Below, one piece after another: positions 61,136-64,000 of a stretch of 64,000 nucleotides of DNA. Made by a program: the position numbers and the translations under genes. Positions within the stretch are counted from its first letter, which is position 1. Every line of letters begins with the position of its first letter. The notes under the pieces are model-generated. The model had not been told where the DNA came from, did no database searches, and saw only the letters and a program-made list of their open reading frames with translations. Source of the stretch: Chitinophagaceae bacterium (GTDB lineage Bacteria; Bacteroidota; Bacteroidia; Chitinophagales; Chitinophagaceae); the NCBI GenBank assembly GCA_019638595.1, contig JAHBTJ010000015.1, positions 150,466-214,465 of the forward strand, read 5' to 3'.

Positions 61136-62440
61136 TTACTCTTCCTGAAAAACAATTCCCTCTTTTCTCAGTTCCTTCAATACCGGTTCATAAATTTCAG
61201 GCAATACAGGAATATGTAACCCCCTGAGTTGAATTTTACCCTGCAGGATGAGTGAGGTGGCTATACCCAGCGGCAGCCCTACCGTTTTCGCCATGGCGGT
61301 TTCAATATTGTTCGTTCCCTTTACAACCAGCGTGCTTTGCACTTTCTTTTTATAACCATTTTCTTCATAACCCATTTCATGCATCATAACAACCATATCC
61401 CGGTCCTCCGGCCGGAGCATTAATTTGCTTTCAGCGCAGTTTTGCAATATGTCAGCGGCGGTCAGTATGCCTTTGCCAATGATATCATTATCGTATAACC
61501 CCAGGTAAGCCAGTAACGCCTTTTGTTTGGGTGTGGCATCATCCGCCAGCCGGTAACGGGCAAGATGCTCTTTGAAAAAGGAGGCATAAGTGAGATGACC
61601 GGTGTTATAGCGTTCCTGCTCATCCGTAAGCTTCAGCTCCACTATCTTCCTCCAGCCCAAACAAAAGTCAGGATGGCGCAATGTGGTGCGTATAAAAGTG
61701 GCGGCATTCTCTAACCCATACAGCTTACTGTAACTTAACGAATCCCTGTTCGGGTACCAGGCGTATTCGCCATACCCCGGAATTTCAACTCTTCTTGCTT
61801 CATCAAACAATAGCTCATAAGGCAATTTAGCTTCAAGGTCATTTTCTATATATATAGCCCCGGCTTTTCCCGCCAGTATTATATTGCGCGGGTTCCAACT
61901 GATTTTATAATGCCAGGGATTATCGTCGCTTTCGGGAGCTACAAGTCCTCCGCAATGCGAATAAAAGGAATGGATTTTCCCCCCTTTTTTCCGGATGGTG
62001 TGGATCAACCGCATAGCGCTCATATGGTCTATACCCGGGTCTAATCCCATTTCGCACAAAAAGAGTATATCGTTTTGCTGTATGGTAGCTGCCAACGCGT
62101 GGATGGCAGGATCAATATACGAAGCGGTAAGCAAATGCCTGCCCGCCCGGATGCAGGTTTGCGCCACTAAAAAATGCAGCGACGCGGGTAGCATCGAAAT
62201 AACGATATCTGCCTGCTGGATAAAAGTTTTTCTTTGTTCCGCATCGTTAACGTCTATTACGGCGGAAGTGGTGTTAGGCGCTTTTCCCAGCTTGCTTTGT
62301 GCCAGCTCCAGGTTGTGGTCTGCAACGGTTAAAAACCAGTTGTATGCAAGGCATTTCTTTTTCAAATATTCAATAAGAGCGGTGGCGGATTTACCAGCGC
62401 CGAGCAATAAAATTTTCTTCACCGGCTTTTGATCTTCCAT
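61136..62440 (-). CDS. Saccharopine dehydrogenase-family protein
   Basis: 434 residues. N-terminal Rossmann motif GAGKSATALIEYL (14-26) with the following DHN acidic end of strand 2 (about 41), then ISMLPASLHFLVAQTCI, ASYIDPAIHALA and CEMGLDPGIDHMSAMRLI (about 148-165), all typical of saccharopine reductase-like enzymes. C-terminal part FVWD-like and IATSLILQGKIQLRGLHIPV near 400. It would act in lysine catabolism or in a related NAD(P)-dependent step; the LKR partner is not in the window. Convergent with the sirtuin gene. Confidence 0.88.
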   Translation of the reverse strand: MEDQKPVKKILLLGAGKSATALIEYLKKKCLAYNWFLTVADHNLELAQSKLGKAPNTTSAVIDVNDAEQRKTFIQQADIVISMLPASLHFLVAQTCIRAGRHLLTASYIDPAIHALAATIQQNDILFLCEMGLDPGIDHMSAMRLIHTIRKKGGKIHSFYSHCGGLVAPESDDNPWHYKISWNPRNIILAGKAGAIYIENDLEAKLPYELLFDEARRVEIPGYGEYAWYPNRDSLSYSKLYGLENAATFIRTTLRHPDFCLGWRKIVELKLTDEQERYNTGHLTYASFFKEHLARYRLADDATPKQKALLAYLGLYDNDIIGKGILTAADILQNCAESKLMLRPEDRDMVVMMHEMGYEENGYKKKVQSTLVVKGTNNIETAMAKTVGLPLGIATSLILQGKIQLRGLHIPVLPEIYEPVLKELRKEGIVFQEE

Positions 62441-62610
62441 ACAGCAATGTAAGTGATTTCCCGGTTATTCCGGCAGGATCAGTTGAGCGGGGTATCCTGT
62501 ACAGATACGGTAGCCTTATTTTGTTGCCTGCCTGCAAAAGCTATGCACATTCGTGGAAAAAAAGGCGGTATAAACCCTTATCTTTTACAGGAAAAGCCCT
62601 GTAAAAGCGG

Positions 62611-62618
62611 TACATTTG
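62611..62618 (+). promoter_or_regulatory. Candidate -7 promoter element of gyrA
   Basis: TACATTTG, an exact TAnnTTTG match, 53 bases before the gyrA ATG. No -33 box at ideal spacing. Confidence 0.5.
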
Positions 62619-62671
62619 CAGGTATTTTTAAAATGCAGTAAAAAGTAAAGAAATAAGAAGAGAAAACAGCT

Positions 62672-64000
62672 ATGGAAGATAATTTAACGCCCCCGGAAAC
62701 CAACGACAGCAACCGCATTATCCAGATCAACATTGAGGAACAGATGAAAAAGGCCTACATCGATTATTCGATGAGTGTAATCGTAGGCCGTGCCCTGCCT
62801 GACGTACGGGACGGGCTGAAGCCTGTACACCGGCGGATCCTGTTTGCAATGAATGAACTGGGTCTCAATTACAACAAGCCGTTTAAAAAATCGGCTCGTG
62901 TGGTGGGCGAAGTGCTGGGCAAATACCATCCCCACGGCGACAGCTCGGTATATGATGCAATGGTGCATATGGCACAGGAATGGAACATGCGCTATACGCT
63001 GATAGACAAACAAGGGAATTTCGGTAACCAGGACGGCGACGACCCGGCGGCTATGCGTTATACAGAAGCCCGCCTGCAGCGTTTGGCTGAGCATATGCTG
63101 GACGATATTGAAAAAGATACCGTAGACTTCCAGCTCAATTTTGACGACTCGGAAAAAGAGCCGACGATCCTTCCCACACGCATCCCCCAGTTGCTGGTGA
63201 ACGGTTCAAGCGGCATTGCGGTAGGGATGGCTACCAATATGATGCCGCATAACCTCAGCGAGGTAATTGATGGCTGCATTGCCTGTATTGATAACAGGGA
63301 AATAACGATTGATGAACTGATAAAGCATGTAAAAGCCCCTGATTTTCCTACCGGCGGCATTATTTATGGTTATGAAGGTGTTCGCGCCGCTATGCATTCC
63401 GGCCGTGGCAGGGTAGTACTGCGCGGCAAAGTGCATGTAGATACCAAACCCAGCGGCAGGGAGCAGATCATCATCACGTCTGTTCCTTACCAGGTGAGCC
63501 GCGATGTGCTTACCAACCGGATCGGCGAGCTGGTAAATGAAAAAATAATTGATGGCATTGCCCATGTAAACAACGAGTCTACCGAAAAAGAAGGAACCCG
63601 TATTGTGGTAGACTTGAAAAGAGATGCCATTGCCAATGTAGTGATCAATCATCTGTACAAGCATACAGAATTACAGACTTCTTACGGCATCAACAATGTA
63701 GCTATTGTAAAAGGCCGCCCCAAGATCCTTAACCTAAGGGATCTTATCAGTGAATTCATTGAATTCAGTCATGAGGTAGTGGTAAGAAGAACGCAGTATG
63801 AGCTGAGGGAAGCACAGAAAAAAGCGCATATCTTACAGGGTTATCTTATAGCACTCGATCATCTTGACGAGGTGATTTCACTTATCCGCAACTCTGCTAC
63901 TCCTGAGGTTGCCAAAGAAAACCTTATTAATGCAGGCTGGGGATTAGATGAAATTCAGGCCAAAGCAATACTTGAATTAAGGTTGCAGCGCCTTACCGGC
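62672..64000 (+). CDS. gyrA: DNA gyrase subunit A (N-terminal 443 codons, truncated by the window)
   Basis: Cuts and rejoins DNA for negative supercoiling. The frame is open from ATG 62672 to the last base without a stop. Conserved blocks: [27 protein letters not shown], the quinolone region [16 protein letters not shown] (wild-type Ser at the position of E. coli Ser83, Asp at 87), catalytic Tyr in [29 protein letters not shown]. The window ends in LRLQRLTG of the tower/coiled-coil region, so the C-terminal pinwheel is outside. Nothing marks parC, so gyrA is the call. Confidence 0.93.
   Translation, partial: MEDNLTPPETNDSNRIIQINIEEQMKKAYIDYSMSVIVGRALPDVRDGLKPVHRRILFAMNELGLNYNKPFKKSARVVGEVLGKYHPHGDSSVYDAMVHMAQEWNMRYTLIDKQGNFGNQDGDDPAAMRYTEARLQRLAEHMLDDIEKDTVDFQLNFDDSEKEPTILPTRIPQLLVNGSSGIAVGMATNMMPHNLSEVIDGCIACIDNREITIDELIKHVKAPDFPTGGIIYGYEGVRAAMHSGRGRVVLRGKVHVDTKPSGREQIIITSVPYQVSRDVLTNRIGELVNEKIIDGIAHVNNESTEKEGTRIVVDLKRDAIANVVINHLYKHTELQTSYGINNVAIVKGRPKILNLRDLISEFIEFSHEVVVRRTQYELREAQKKAHILQGYLIALDHLDEVISLIRNSATPEVAKENLINAGWGLDEIQAKAILELRLQRLTG

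Noticed and set aside
62453-62641. 62-codon frame before gyrA
   Set aside because: Overlaps the gyrA promoter region, has no codon or family character and no separate signal.
1-64000. tRNA, rRNA, transposase or integrase genes
   Set aside because: All gaps were read on both strands; no cloverleaf, rRNA core, DDE transposase or tyrosine recombinase pattern was found.

Overview
The window looks like chromosomal DNA from a Bacteroidota bacterium, most likely of the Chitinophagaceae or a close relative. The reasons are: several intergenic TAnnTTTG (-7) elements with no purine-rich ribosome sites before the starts; the futalosine-pathway gene mqnA; a Bacteroidota-style LptD with a large OstA-like partner; the Bacteroidota 'GlmU family' protein; a type B L31; and an overlapping-start gene style. 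I see no rRNA, tRNA, transposase, integrase or CRISPR array. The family-level placement is inference.

Layout. (1) 1-2400: a Tat-exported GH109/Gfo-Idh-MocA protein (its start may lie outside the window) and a TonB-C-terminal-domain protein. (2) 2898-20061: a one-directional Wzx/Wzy-type polysaccharide locus of 16 genes: Wza-like exporter, Wzc-like tyrosine kinase, three glycosyltransferases, polymerase, flippase, PglC-like initiating transferase, DegT aminotransferase and two PglD/NeuD-like acyltransferases. Embedded in it is a small fatty-acyl module (acyl carrier protein, ketoreductase, two KAS III enzymes) and an ATP-grasp enzyme. Together these suggest a 4-amino-sugar carrying an unusual short acyl group. 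(3) 20102-30324: NUDIX, pyrE, an HMA protein, then an envelope-biogenesis block (OstA-like, MCE/MlaD-like, amidase, with divergent lptD), plsC and a DUF937-like protein. (4) 30529-38549: housekeeping genes (M19 peptidase, purB, mqnA, TerC, rpmE2, zinc phospholipase/S1-P1 nuclease-like, GlmU-like, tpiA). (5) 38566-42937: a second small glycan block (flippase, GT4, methyltransferase) beside kdsA. (6) 43114-49405: a catabolic cluster resembling sialic-acid use (AraC regulator, SSS symporter, DapA/NanA-like aldolase, sialidase-fold lipoprotein, multi-spanning membrane protein). Two long arrays of degenerate 7-bp repeats flank its first four genes in inverted orientation. (7) 49540-57518: a TonB-like protein, then a complete YbhGFSR-type efflux system (TetR, TolC, HlyD, two ABC ATPases, two ABC-2 permeases) with matching TetR-type palindromes before both tetR and tolC. 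(8) 57589-64000: Na/Pi cotransporter, DUF5995, a candidate small RNA, a lipoprotein, a sirtuin lacking its zinc cysteines, a saccharopine dehydrogenase-like protein and the first 443 codons of gyrA, which runs off the window.

Most interesting points: the dedicated ACP/KAS III/ketoreductase module in the polysaccharide locus; the phase-locked heptad arrays (37 units in the larger) that fill intergenic gaps and share exact words in inverted orientation; the split YbhF pair whose two sequence defects fall in the same composite ATP site; and a candidate RNA gene at about 59517-59710.
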